Below are positions 34,076-41,482 of a stretch of 41,482 nt of DNA, in pieces. Origin of the DNA: Betaproteobacteria bacterium (GTDB lineage: Bacteria; Pseudomonadota; Gammaproteobacteria; Burkholderiales; Thiobacteraceae). The translations under genes were made by a program, and so were the position numbers. The stretch spans positions 22,469 through 63,950 of the forward strand of contig JAHECG010000007.1 of assembly GCA_024641855.1 (NCBI GenBank), in the 5' to 3' direction. The stretch's first letter is position 1, and every line of letters begins with the position of its first letter. The notes beneath the pieces were generated by a model. That model ran no database searches and was not told the DNA's origin. It worked only from the letters and a program-made list of their open reading frames with translations.

Positions 34076-34133
34076 ACAGCCAAAACCTGGATTTCGGCGT
34101 AGCGCGCCTACCTAACGGCTTGGAGATGGTGAA

Positions 34134-34664
34134 ATGGCGGGAAAAAACGTAGATAGTTCTGCTGAGGAAGAGAAAAATGAGGGCGCCATTAAACCCAAGA
34201 AAAAGGGAAAGTTGGTTTTAGTTATCGTTATTCTAGTGTTGTTGGGCGCGGGTGGCGGGGGTGCTTGGTGGTTTTTGAAAGGAACAAAGCAGGCGAATCC
34301 CAAAGAGGCAGCGGCGCACAAAACGCCAGATGAGAGCAAGCCCCCAATCTATGCGCAACTGGACAAAGAACTGACGACCGGATTAACGCGCACCGACGGC
34401 GAAGATCATTACCTGCAATTGGAAATTAAAATGAAAGTTGCAGATGTGCATGTCAGCGAGAAAATTACCCAGCGCGCACCCGAGATTCGCAGCGCCTTAC
34501 TGCTATTGATGACGAGTAAAAGCGCCGACGATTTGAAGGCAGTCGAAGATAAACAAAAGCTGGCGGATGAAATGGCTGTTCAAATCAATAAGATTATTCG
34601 TAGCGCGAATCCGAAGGTGGATGGCGTACTCGGCGTGTATTTCACTACATTCATTCTGCAATAA
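34134..34664 (+). CDS. fliL: Flagellar basal body-associated protein FliL
   Basis: A 176-residue single-pass inner membrane protein that surrounds or supports the stator. A charged cytoplasmic N-terminus (rich in Lys and Glu) leads to one membrane span at about residues 23-43. A periplasmic domain ending KVDGVLGVYFTTFILQ follows; this is the characteristic FliL C-terminus. GGAGATGG lies upstream of the ATG. It opens the second flagellar run after the fliK terminator and ends 5 bp before fliM. Confidence 0.94.
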   Translation: MAGKNVDSSAEEEKNEGAIKPKKKGKLVLVIVILVLLGAGGGGAWWFLKGTKQANPKEAAAHKTPDESKPPIYAQLDKELTTGLTRTDGEDHYLQLEIKMKVADVHVSEKITQRAPEIRSALLLLMTSKSADDLKAVEDKQKLADEMAVQINKIIRSANPKVDGVLGVYFTTFILQ

Positions 34665-34669
34665 GCGCC

Positions 34670-35644
34670 ATGTCAGAAGAAATTCTTTCACAAGACGAAG
34701 TCGATGCCCTGCTTAAAGGCGTATTGGGTGAGTCTGAGGAAGAGGGGGCGAGTGAAGACGACGCTAATCTCCGAACCTATGATATCGGCAAGCAAGAGCG
34801 TATTGTGCGTGGCCGTATGCCGACGCTCGAAATCATCAACGAGCGCTTTGCACGGATGTTTCGCATTGGTTTATTCAACTTCATGCGGCGTAGCGCGGAG
34901 ATTTCAGTCAGTCCCGTCAAAGTATTAAAATACAGCGAATTTGTGCGCAACCTAGTGGTGCCAACGAATCTGAATTTAGTGCGCTTTAAGCCACTACGCG
35001 GGACCGGTCTGTTTATCTTTGATCCCAATTTGGTTTTCTTGATTGTGGATAATTTATTTGGCGGCGATGGTCGCTTCCACATGCGGGTTGAAGGGCGTGA
35101 CTTTACCCCGACCGAACAACGTGTGATTCAGCGCTTGCTCGATGTGGCGCTGATCGAATATAAAAAATCTTGGGATCCGGTTCATCCGCTGGATTTTGAA
35201 TATGTGCGTTCCGAGATGAATCCACAGTTTGCGAATGTCGCGACACCGAGTGAAGTGGTGGTGGTGACGACGTTTAGTGTCGAATTGGGCGACGGCGGCG
35301 GTGATTTCCACGTCTGTACCCCCTATGCTATGATCGAACCGATTCGTGACCTGCTTTCCAGTAGTATGCAGGGCGAGCGCCTAGAGGTCGATGACCGTTG
35401 GTTGCGCCTCATGGCGCAGCAGGTGCAAGCGGCCGAGGTTGATTTGGTTGCGGATTTGGGAAGTGCTTCGATTACGTTGCGGCAAGTATTAGATATGAAA
35501 GTCGGCGATGTGATCCCCTTGCAAATTCCAAAAACGATTACCGCAGAGATTGATGGCGTGCCGGTATTAGAATGTCACTATGGCGAGCACAAAGGCCAAT
35601 ATGCAGTCAAAGTGCAACGGGTTCTTAACACGGCCGAAGGTTAA
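34670..35644 (+). CDS. fliM: Flagellar motor switch protein FliM
   Basis: The CheY-P receptor in the C-ring. The 324-residue product begins with the CheY-binding peptide EEILSQDEVDALLKGV. The middle domain follows (YDIGKQERIVRGRMPTLEIINERFARMFR, with the GGDGR motif). The C-terminal SpoA domain carries VADLGSASITLRQVLDMKVGDVIPL. Length and domains are normal. It works with CheY at 19218 and FliG and FliN encoded on either side. The start overlaps nothing; the ATG is 5 bp past fliL, with weak ribosome-binding sequence. Confidence 0.97.
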   Translation: MSEEILSQDEVDALLKGVLGESEEEGASEDDANLRTYDIGKQERIVRGRMPTLEIINERFARMFRIGLFNFMRRSAEISVSPVKVLKYSEFVRNLVVPTNLNLVRFKPLRGTGLFIFDPNLVFLIVDNLFGGDGRFHMRVEGRDFTPTEQRVIQRLLDVALIEYKKSWDPVHPLDFEYVRSEMNPQFANVATPSEVVVVTTFSVELGDGGGDFHVCTPYAMIEPIRDLLSSSMQGERLEVDDRWLRLMAQQVQAAEVDLVADLGSASITLRQVLDMKVGDVIPLQIPKTITAEIDGVPVLECHYGEHKGQYAVKVQRVLNTAEG

Positions 35645-35667
35645 GGTCGATATGAGCGGAGGCGATA

Positions 35668-36126
35668 ATGGCGGAAGATGAGGATCAAATATCCGCGGAC
35701 GATTGGGCCTCTGCCATGGCTGAGCAAGAACCCGCAGAGGGGGGCGGCGAAGCCGATTGGGGCGCAGCTCTCGCTGAACAAGCTGAGCAGCCGGTACAAT
35801 CAGCACAACCGGCACAGATGCCCAGTTTTGATACGTCGGGCGACGCGTCGATTCAACCTGCGGCCAACAATCTGGACATGATTCTCGATATCCCGGTGAG
35901 TCTCACTGTGGAACTCGGACGTACAAAAATAGCGATTCGCAATTTACTGCAATTGGCCCAAGGATCTGTGGTCGAACTGGATGGCCTCGCTGGCGAGCCA
36001 ATGAGCGTGCTGGTCAATGGCACTCTAGTCGCGCAAGGCGAGGTGGTTGTGGTGAACGACAAATTCGGTATTCGGCTCACTGATATCATTACCCCGTCGG
36101 AGCGTATCCGCAAACTTCAACGGTGA
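35668..36126 (+). CDS. fliN: Flagellar motor switch protein FliN
   Basis: A 152-residue C-ring component. The first 65 residues are acidic, glutamine-rich and variable. The C-terminal SpoA domain reads LDIPVSLTVELGRTKIAIRNLLQLAQGSVVELDGLAGEPMSVLVNG and ends with FGIRLTDIITPSERIRKL, typical of FliN. GGAGGCGATA precedes the ATG. Its stop overlaps the fliO start (TGATG). Confidence 0.96.
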   Translation: MAEDEDQISADDWASAMAEQEPAEGGGEADWGAALAEQAEQPVQSAQPAQMPSFDTSGDASIQPAANNLDMILDIPVSLTVELGRTKIAIRNLLQLAQGSVVELDGLAGEPMSVLVNGTLVAQGEVVVVNDKFGIRLTDIITPSERIRKLQR

Positions 36127-36554
36127 TGCCCGTGTCTCGGCTCGTGCTGGTTGTCCTCTGTTCTTTTATGCCTGCGATTGCATTTGCTGCTGCGACGCCA
36201 GGCATTGCCCCTTCGCCTATATTTGGTGGTTTTATTCAAGTGGTGCTGGCGCTGATTTTGGTGTTGGCGGCTATCGCAGCCAGCGCGTGGCTATTGCGAC
36301 GCTTTGCAACGCAAATTGGTTCCGGTGGTGCGTTGCGCGTACTCGGTGGCGTGATGGTTGGGCAGCGCGAACGGCTGATGTTGGTTGAAGTCGGCGAAAC
36401 TTGGCTCATCGTCGGCGTTGCGCCGGGTAGCGTAACTGCCGTGCACAGCATGCCGCGCCCACCGCAATCTGAGCAACAAGTCCAAGCCATGGTGCAACAA
36501 CCAAAGTTTGCAGAATGGCTCAAAGCCGCTTGGCAAAAACGAGGCGGTGCCTAA
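36126..36554 (+). CDS. fliO: Flagellar export gate assembly protein FliO
   Basis: A 142-residue membrane protein that helps assemble the FliPQR gate. It has a signal-like N-terminus (residues 1-22, ending AFAAA), one membrane span at about 38-58, and a short cytoplasmic domain with [37 protein letters not shown], the usual FliO pattern. I chose the ATG at 36126, which overlaps the fliN stop, over a GTG one codon earlier. Its stop overlaps the fliP start by one base (TAATG). Confidence 0.9.
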   Translation: MPVSRLVLVVLCSFMPAIAFAAATPGIAPSPIFGGFIQVVLALILVLAAIAASAWLLRRFATQIGSGGALRVLGGVMVGQRERLMLVEVGETWLIVGVAPGSVTAVHSMPRPPQSEQQVQAMVQQPKFAEWLKAAWQKRGGA

Positions 36555-37297
36555 TGCGACATTTGCGCTGGCCGCTGTTAGCGGTGTTGTGCGGAATTCC
36601 GTGCGTAGTGTGGGCGGCCAATGGATTGCCTGCTTTTAACAGTACCCCTGGTCCCGGCGGCTCCACCAATTATAGTTTCAGCGTACAAACGCTGATCCTC
36701 ATCACCAGCCTGACCTTCATCCCAGCAATCTTGATGATGATGACCGCGTTCATGCGCATCGTGATTGTATTATCTTTGTTGCGCCAAGCATTGGGTACGG
36801 TGCAAACCCCGCCCAATCAAATCTTAATTGGCATGTCGTTATTCCTTACTTTTTTCGTGATGGCGCCGACTTTGGATAAGATCAACGAGGTCGCGTACCA
36901 ACCCTTGGTGGCAGACAAAATTACGTTCAATGAAGCGCTGACGCGTGGCAGCGAGCCGCTGAAACAATTCATGTTGAAGCAAACGCGGCAACAGGACTTA
37001 GCGTTGTTTGTTAAACTCTCCAACACGCCGCCATTAGCCGGGCCGGAAGCGGTGCCGATTACAGTCCTAGTGCCGGCCTTTGTGACCAGCGAGTTGAAGA
37101 CTGCCTTTCAAATTGGTTTCGTGATCTTTATCCCTTTTCTCATCATCGACATGGTAGTGGCCAGTGTCTTGCAATCCATCGGGATGGTGATGTTATCGCC
37201 GGTATTGATTTCTCTGCCGTTTAAATTGATGATGTTCGTGCTGGTCGATGGCTGGAATTTATTGCTGGCTTCGCTGGTGCGAAGTTTCGGTATTTAG
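36554..37297 (+). CDS. fliP: Flagellar type III export gate protein FliP
   Basis: Core subunit of the export gate in the inner membrane. From the ATG at 36554 the product has 247 residues. A cleavable signal peptide (about 1-22, ending VVWAAN) is typical of FliP, and four membrane spans follow. The family signature is strong: [39 protein letters not shown] and [31 protein letters not shown]. The frame remains open 13 codons upstream inside fliO, but TAATG coupling and the signal peptide fix the start. fliQ follows after 8 bp with AGGAG. Confidence 0.97.
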   Translation: MRHLRWPLLAVLCGIPCVVWAANGLPAFNSTPGPGGSTNYSFSVQTLILITSLTFIPAILMMMTAFMRIVIVLSLLRQALGTVQTPPNQILIGMSLFLTFFVMAPTLDKINEVAYQPLVADKITFNEALTRGSEPLKQFMLKQTRQQDLALFVKLSNTPPLAGPEAVPITVLVPAFVTSELKTAFQIGFVIFIPFLIIDMVVASVLQSIGMVMLSPVLISLPFKLMMFVLVDGWNLLLASLVRSFGI

Positions 37298-37305
37298 GAG
37301 TCGGT

Positions 37306-37575
37306 ATGACACCGGAAGTTGTCGTCAATCTTGGGCAGCAGGCCTTGCAAATTATGCTAATGGTTGCAGCGCCAATGCTGTTGTCTGCACTGCTGACCGG
37401 CCTTCTGGTTAGTATCTTTCAAGCGGCGACCTCGATTAATGAACAAACCCTGACGTTTATTCCAAAACTCATTGTCATGTTCATCGTCATGATCATTACC
37501 GGGCCGTGGATGCTGGGCGTCATGACCGACTATATGACGCGCTTGTTTTCCAGTATCCCGGAGCTAATCCGCTAG
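37306..37575 (+). CDS. fliQ: Flagellar type III export gate protein FliQ
   Basis: An 89-residue protein with two membrane helices (about 15-38 and 50-73), part of the FliP5Q4R1 gate. It shows the family sequence MTPEVVVNLGQQALQIMLMVAAPML and FQAATSINEQTLTFIPKLI. AGGAG lies seven bases upstream of the ATG. It sits 6 bp before fliR. Confidence 0.96.
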   Translation: MTPEVVVNLGQQALQIMLMVAAPMLLSALLTGLLVSIFQAATSINEQTLTFIPKLIVMFIVMIITGPWMLGVMTDYMTRLFSSIPELIR

Positions 37576-37581
37576 CGCCGC

Positions 37582-38373
37582 ATGATCAGTATTTCCTCAA
37601 GCCAAATTGAGGCATGGCTCGCATTAATGATCTGGCCTTTGATTCGCATTAGCGGCCTCATGATGGCAGAGCCATTGTTAAGCAATCGGGGCATTCCGCT
37701 ACGTCTACGCGTGGGAATAGCATTGATCTTGACGATAACCGTTGCACCTTTGCTCCCCACACCGCCGCAGATGGATTACATTTCTGCGCAAGGGCTCTTG
37801 ATGGTAGTACAGCAACTACTGATCGGCATTACGCTCGGTTTCGTGATGCGGATTGTGCTGACGGGTGTAGAGATGGCGGGGCATATTGCCGGGTTGACCA
37901 TGGGCTTGGGATTTGCTTCTTTTTTCGATCCACAAAGCGGCGCGCAATCGCCGGTGTTAGCGCAATTTTTGGGAATCGTCGCGATTCTAATTTTTGTTTC
38001 TATCAATGGCCATTTATTAATCGTTTCGGCGATCTTCGAAAGTTTTCACGTGTTGCCGATTACTACGGATCCTTTAGCCGCCAAGGGCTTCATGGCACTG
38101 GTTGAGGCGGCCGGAAAAATGTTCGTCATTGGTGTGACATTATCGTTACCTTTAGTGACGGCGATCCTCATCGCCAACGTCGGCTTGGGTGTGCTGGCCC
38201 GTGCGGCACCGCAACTTAACTTGTTCGCCATTGGTTTCCCCCTGATGATCACAGCAGGATTTGTGGTGTTGATGCTCTCGCTGCCCTACATCGTGCAGCC
38301 CATCGCGCGGCTGATGGAGAATAGCGTATTGCAGGGACTCAGCTTGATTGGCTTGTGGCGCGTCGGGGGATAG
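37582..38373 (+). CDS. fliR: Flagellar type III export gate protein FliR
   Basis: A 263-residue membrane protein, the single-copy gate subunit, with about six hydrophobic segments. Typical sections are SNRGIPLRLRVGIALILT, GLTMGLGFASFFDPQSGAQSPVLAQFLG and VGLGVLARAAPQLNLFAIGFPLMI. It is the last gene of this flagellar run. flhB, which often follows or is fused, is absent; the next gene (Nudix) is on the opposite strand only 8 bp away. Confidence 0.96.
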   Translation: MISISSSQIEAWLALMIWPLIRISGLMMAEPLLSNRGIPLRLRVGIALILTITVAPLLPTPPQMDYISAQGLLMVVQQLLIGITLGFVMRIVLTGVEMAGHIAGLTMGLGFASFFDPQSGAQSPVLAQFLGIVAILIFVSINGHLLIVSAIFESFHVLPITTDPLAAKGFMALVEAAGKMFVIGVTLSLPLVTAILIANVGLGVLARAAPQLNLFAIGFPLMITAGFVVLMLSLPYIVQPIARLMENSVLQGLSLIGLWRVGG

Positions 38374-38381
38374 TGGTCGGA

Positions 38382-38930
38382 TTATTTCGTTGTCGGGCGT
38401 GAAGGACCGATGTCCCCAAAGTGAAAGCCAAACTGCCCCGCACGGCGATCGGCAAAATACGCTTTGAGTGTGGCTTCCACCGTCCGAAATGCCAGGGCAT
38501 CCCAGGGGATCGTTGCCTCATCAAATAGCGCGACTTCCAAACTCTCGACGCCAGGCCCAAAATCCAAACTCAGCAGTTTGGCGCGAAACAACAAATACAC
38601 CTGGCTAATGTGCGGCAAATTGTAAACGGTGTACAAATCGCCGATTTCCACGCGGGCATTGGCTTCTTCCCAGGTCTCGCGTGCCGCACCTTCGGCGGTG
38701 GTTTCATGGTTTTCCATAAAGCCCGCCGGTAGGGTCCACAAACCATGTTTAGGCTCGATCGCGCGTCGGCATAATAAAATCTTGTCTTCCCATTCAGGGA
38801 TCGCACCCACTACCATTTTAGGATTTTGGTAGTGAATCGTGGAGCAAGCGGGGCACACATAACGTGGCAGCGTATCGCCGCTGGGGACGGTGAGCACAAC
38901 TGGCCCACCACAATGGCTACAAAAATTCAT
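38382..38930 (-). CDS. Nudix hydrolase with N-terminal zinc ribbon
   Basis: A 182-residue cytoplasmic pyrophosphohydrolase. The N-terminal zinc ribbon has Cys4-x2-Cys7 (CSHCGG) and a second Cys pair (CPAC) at about 26 and 29. The Nudix box GFMENHETTAEGAARETWEEANA (about 71-93) keeps the metal-binding REtWEE core but has Asn where the consensus has Gly. The ribbon and the IHYQNPKMVVGAIPEW segment resemble NudC-type enzymes, but the SQPWPFP signature of NADH pyrophosphatases is not seen. Substrate remains open (ADP-ribose or another nucleoside diphosphate derivative). It converges on fliR with 8 bp between, and no functional link to flagella is evident. Confidence 0.9.
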   Translation of the reverse strand: MNFCSHCGGPVVLTVPSGDTLPRYVCPACSTIHYQNPKMVVGAIPEWEDKILLCRRAIEPKHGLWTLPAGFMENHETTAEGAARETWEEANARVEIGDLYTVYNLPHISQVYLLFRAKLLSLDFGPGVESLEVALFDEATIPWDALAFRTVEATLKAYFADRRAGQFGFHFGDIGPSRPTTK

Positions 38931-39084
38931 GGCGATTTCCTGAGGAATGGAGGAACGTTATCAAAATTCTGTAGTGCGTGATAGTGCCGCGCTTAGACGA
39001 AACCGTTTAAAATCTAGGTTTATCTCTTCAAATGCCTATATTTTGTAGGGATTTAACCAGTTAACCTTGAATTGGATTTGAAGC

Positions 39085-40146
39085 ATGCGTCCGTCTCATA
39101 TCGCCGCGATTCTCGATCGCGAATTTAACAGCACCCTGACCGGCCAACACACCCCCGTGATGCTGTGGGGCCCGCCTGGGGTGGGTAAATCCCAATTCAT
39201 CGCACAAGTGGCGGAAAAACACCAAGTCCCGTTGATCGACATTCGCTTGTCACAAATGGAGCCAACCGACTTACGCGGTATCCCGTTTCGTCTAAACGAC
39301 AAAGTCGAGTGGGCGATTCCCGCCATGTTGCCGGATGCGCAGCGTCATGGTCCCACCGGTATTTTATTTCTGGATGAAATCACCTCTGCCGCACCGACGG
39401 TTTCCACTGCGGCTTATCAGCTGATCCTGGATCGGCGCTTGGGCGATTATTTCATTCCCGATGGCTGGGCCATTTTTGCTGCGGGTAATCGTCAAGGCGA
39501 TCGCGGTGTGACCTACAGCATGCCAGCCCCCTTGGCCAATCGTTTCACGCATTACGAAGTTGAAGCCAATCTGGATGACTGGGTGATGTGGGCACATGCT
39601 TACGGAATCGACGAGCGCGTAATCGGCTTCCTGCGTTTTCGTCCTGATTTATTGTTCAACTTCGATCCGGCGCACAATCCGATTGCATTCCCCTCGCCGC
39701 GCTCTTGGGAATTCGCGCACCGCGCCTTGAAAAAATTCACCAGCATGCCCTCGCTGCTCGGCGATGGTTTGCAAGCCTGCGTTGGCCCCTCCGCCGGGAT
39801 CGAACTCAAAGCGTTTATCGACAGCATGGATCAACTGCCAGATATTGACGGCATTATCGAAGGTAAAGAATCGCAAGTGCCACATGGGATTGATCTGCAA
39901 TACGGCGTTGCCGCAGCGCTGGTGCGGCGTGCGCTGATGGCCAAAGATGGTGCCGATACCAATCGCGTATTGGGTCATATCCTGCGTTATGCGCGGCGTT
40001 TCCCACAACGTGAAATGGGCGTGATGTTGGTCACCGATTTACACCGCGCCATCGGCAAGCCTTTGTTCAACGTGCCGGAATTTACTGAATGGGCCAACAG
40101 CATTTCCGATTTGATGCTGTACGACATGAATTTCTCTGGCAGTTGA
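39085..40146 (+). CDS. MoxR-type AAA+ ATPase
   Basis: A 353-residue ATPase of the MoxR/dynein-related group, which usually acts as a chaperone or remodeller for a partner protein with a von Willebrand A domain. Walker A is GPPGVGKS (residues 29-36), Walker B ILFLDEI (about 93-99), and sensor 1 lies in WAIFAAGNRQGDRG; the C-terminal lid domain follows. The family pattern SQMEPTDLRGIPF (about 56-68) is present. The partner is encoded 84 bp downstream: a metallopeptidase/VWA protein, on the same strand. I do not see a substrate for the pair. There is no clear ribosome-binding site before the ATG (GGATTTGAAGC). Confidence 0.9.
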   Translation: MRPSHIAAILDREFNSTLTGQHTPVMLWGPPGVGKSQFIAQVAEKHQVPLIDIRLSQMEPTDLRGIPFRLNDKVEWAIPAMLPDAQRHGPTGILFLDEITSAAPTVSTAAYQLILDRRLGDYFIPDGWAIFAAGNRQGDRGVTYSMPAPLANRFTHYEVEANLDDWVMWAHAYGIDERVIGFLRFRPDLLFNFDPAHNPIAFPSPRSWEFAHRALKKFTSMPSLLGDGLQACVGPSAGIELKAFIDSMDQLPDIDGIIEGKESQVPHGIDLQYGVAAALVRRALMAKDGADTNRVLGHILRYARRFPQREMGVMLVTDLHRAIGKPLFNVPEFTEWANSISDLMLYDMNFSGS

Positions 40147-40163
40147 TGACGCAAAGCTCTTTC

Positions 40164-40228
40164 ACCACAGAGAGCACAGAGTTCACAGAGAAAAACTTTA
40201 ACTCTGTGTGCTCTGTGATCTCTGTGGT
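40164..40228. repeat. Imperfect 27-bp inverted repeat built from CACAGAG units
   Basis: The left arm (40164-40190) and right arm (40202-40228) match at 24 of 27 positions as reverse complements, around an 11-base A/T-rich loop. Each arm holds three CACAGAG (or CTCTGTG) units. Similar CCACAGAG-rich palindromes are scattered in many environmental bacterial genomes (general knowledge, no search run). It fills the gap between the MoxR gene and its partner and ends two bases before the first possible ATG. Confidence 0.85.
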
Positions 40229-40230
40229 AA

Positions 40231-41482
40231 ATGGTTTTAGAAATTAAAATGCTTAGCAATAACACTGACATCGAAACCAAGCTTTCCGCCGCGCGCACGC
40301 GCTTGATTCTGGAAAAGCCATTTCTCGGCACCTTGGTGATGCACCTCGAGCTCAAAGCCAGCACGGGCGAGGGTGGCGTGCGCACCACCGGCACCGATGC
40401 ACGCTATTTCTACTACAACCCCGATTACATTCGGCATTTAACCCTGGTGCAAACGCAATTCATGCTGGCGCACGATGCCATGCATTGCGCCTTGTCGCAT
40501 TTCGCACGGCGCAGCCATCGCGAAATTCGCCGTTGGGATATCGCTTGCGACCACGCGGTAAATTTGCTGCTGTGGGATGAAGGCTTGCAACCGCCGCATG
40601 GTTGCCTGATGAACCCCGAGTATCACGGACTAACGGCGGAAGAGATCTATCCACTGATCCCCAACGATACCGAAGAAGAACCGATTGACGACCACATGTA
40701 CGAGCAGTCCGATGCTGGCAGTGGTGGTCAAAGCAAACCGCAGCCTGGCGATGCATCCCCCGATACCGAGCAGGAGCCGACGCAACAGCAGGGCGGTAAA
40801 GGCAAGGGCGAAGGTGACTCACAAGGGGGCAATGCGCCATCGCAGCCGAATCCGGATACCTCCCAAGCCGGTGGCGCATCACAACAAGAAGGCGAAACCG
40901 AAAACGAACAACAGGGCGGCTTAACCGAAGCCGAGAAACAAGAGTTGGGTCAATTATGGCAGCAACGCTTAGCGGCCGCTGCACAGCAAGCAGCGCAAGC
41001 CGGAAAGCTCTCGCTGTCACTGGCACGCATGGTGGATCATTTGCTGCAGCCACAGCTGCCCTGGCGCATGCTGTTGGCGCGCTATATGACGGTGTCTGCG
41101 CGTGATGATTACAGCTTCCAACGCCCCTCACGACGTGAAGGCGAAGCGATCCTGCCCAGCCTGGCTTCCAGCATGATCAATGTGTTGGTGTTCTTGGATA
41201 CCAGTGGCTCCATCGGCGAAGCAGAAATGCAAGAGTTCATCTCCGAAGTCGATGGCTTGAAAAACCAGATTCGCGCACGCATCACTTTGCACGGTTGCGA
41301 CGACAAACTGTGCGAAAAAGGCCCGTGGATTTTTGAGTCGTGGGAGCCGCTGCACCTGCCAAAAGCATTAACCGGCGGTGGCGGCACCAGCTTCAAGCCA
41401 CCGTTCGAATGGATCGAACGCGAACAATTGCGGCCTGATCTCTTAGTTTACTTCACCGATGCCGAAGGCGACTTTCCGGCGC
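40231..41482 (+). CDS. Metallopeptidase-like protein with VWA domain (DUF2201 type), cut by window end
   Basis: 417 complete codons are visible and the frame stays open to the edge. The N-terminal domain (about residues 10-150) has AARTRLILEKPFLGTL and a zinc-peptidase-like His81-Asp82-x2-His85 motif (AHDAMHCALSH), with Asp107 (DIACDHAVN) as a possible third ligand; Asp82 replaces the usual Glu of HExxH. A Gly/Gln-rich acidic linker follows (about 155-230). The C-terminal VWA-like domain shows a MIDAS-type DTSGS starting at Asp323 and later TGGGGTSF. This layout is known in pairs with MoxR ATPases; the biological role of such pairs is poorly defined. Two starts are possible (40231 or 40249); neither has a clear ribosome site. 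The C-terminus is outside the window. Confidence 0.85.
   Translation, partial: MVLEIKMLSNNTDIETKLSAARTRLILEKPFLGTLVMHLELKASTGEGGVRTTGTDARYFYYNPDYIRHLTLVQTQFMLAHDAMHCALSHFARRSHREIRRWDIACDHAVNLLLWDEGLQPPHGCLMNPEYHGLTAEEIYPLIPNDTEEEPIDDHMYEQSDAGSGGQSKPQPGDASPDTEQEPTQQQGGKGKGEGDSQGGNAPSQPNPDTSQAGGASQQEGETENEQQGGLTEAEKQELGQLWQQRLAAAAQQAAQAGKLSLSLARMVDHLLQPQLPWRMLLARYMTVSARDDYSFQRPSRREGEAILPSLASSMINVLVFLDTSGSIGEAEMQEFISEVDGLKNQIRARITLHGCDDKLCEKGPWIFESWEPLHLPKALTGGGGTSFKPPFEWIEREQLRPDLLVYFTDAEGDFPA

Noticed and set aside
40460-41131. 223-residue open frame antisense to the metallopeptidase/VWA gene
   Set aside because: The plus-strand frame is open through the window end and has family motifs; the antisense one is compositionally odd and has none.

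Overview
This window looks like the chromosome of a flagellated, Gram-negative proteobacterium with moderate GC. A betaproteobacterium (for example Nitrosomonadales) is my best guess; the taxon is inference. Supporting signs are EF-P with Arg32 next to its rhamnosyltransferase EarP, a FleSR-type sigma54-dependent flagellar hierarchy, textbook sigma54 and sigma28 promoters, a CheZ-type chemotaxis operon and periplasmic c-type cytochromes. I see no tRNA, rRNA, CRISPR array, insertion sequence or phage gene.

Layout. 1-5101 is housekeeping plus one unusual gene: partial glnE (-), an acetyl-CoA synthetase (+) and an AT-rich peroxiredoxin-like gene (-). 5102-8487 is the most interesting part. An ECF sigma factor and its zinc-finger membrane anti-sigma (+) converge on a three-gene exported redox cassette (-): a Tat-type superoxide-reductase-like protein, a blue-copper cupredoxin and a dihaem cytochrome c. 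The sigma gene and the cassette share an upstream bipartite motif, GGGAATA-N16/17-GTTATA, which suggests that the sigma factor controls both. 8771-12564 (-) is slt-earP-efp, ending in a hairpin terminator. 12622-15250 (+) holds an aldehyde dehydrogenase and a fused SpmA/SpmB-type membrane protein, diverging from slt across a perfect 14-bp palindrome.

15264-24478 (-) is one compact chemotaxis operon behind a sigma28 promoter: membrane MCP, soluble CZB-domain receptor, two tandem cheV genes, cheY, cheZ, cheA without a recognisable P2 domain, and a degenerate EAL-HDOD protein. It contains no cheW, cheR or cheB. 24582-38373 (+) is the flagellar core: fleS-fleR, a sigma54 promoter, fliEFGHIJ, a second sigma54 promoter, fliK, a terminator, then fliLMNOPQR. 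The regulators, the basal body and export gate, and the chemotaxis operon therefore lie side by side.

38382-41482 holds a Nudix hydrolase (-) and a MoxR-type AAA+ ATPase paired with a metallopeptidase/VWA protein cut by the window end. A 27-bp-arm CACAGAG inverted repeat sits between the last two.

The best candidate for a little-described system is the ECF-linked periplasmic superoxide-reductase/cupredoxin/cytochrome module. The families are known; the assembly and its proposed regulation are inferred from the sequence alone.
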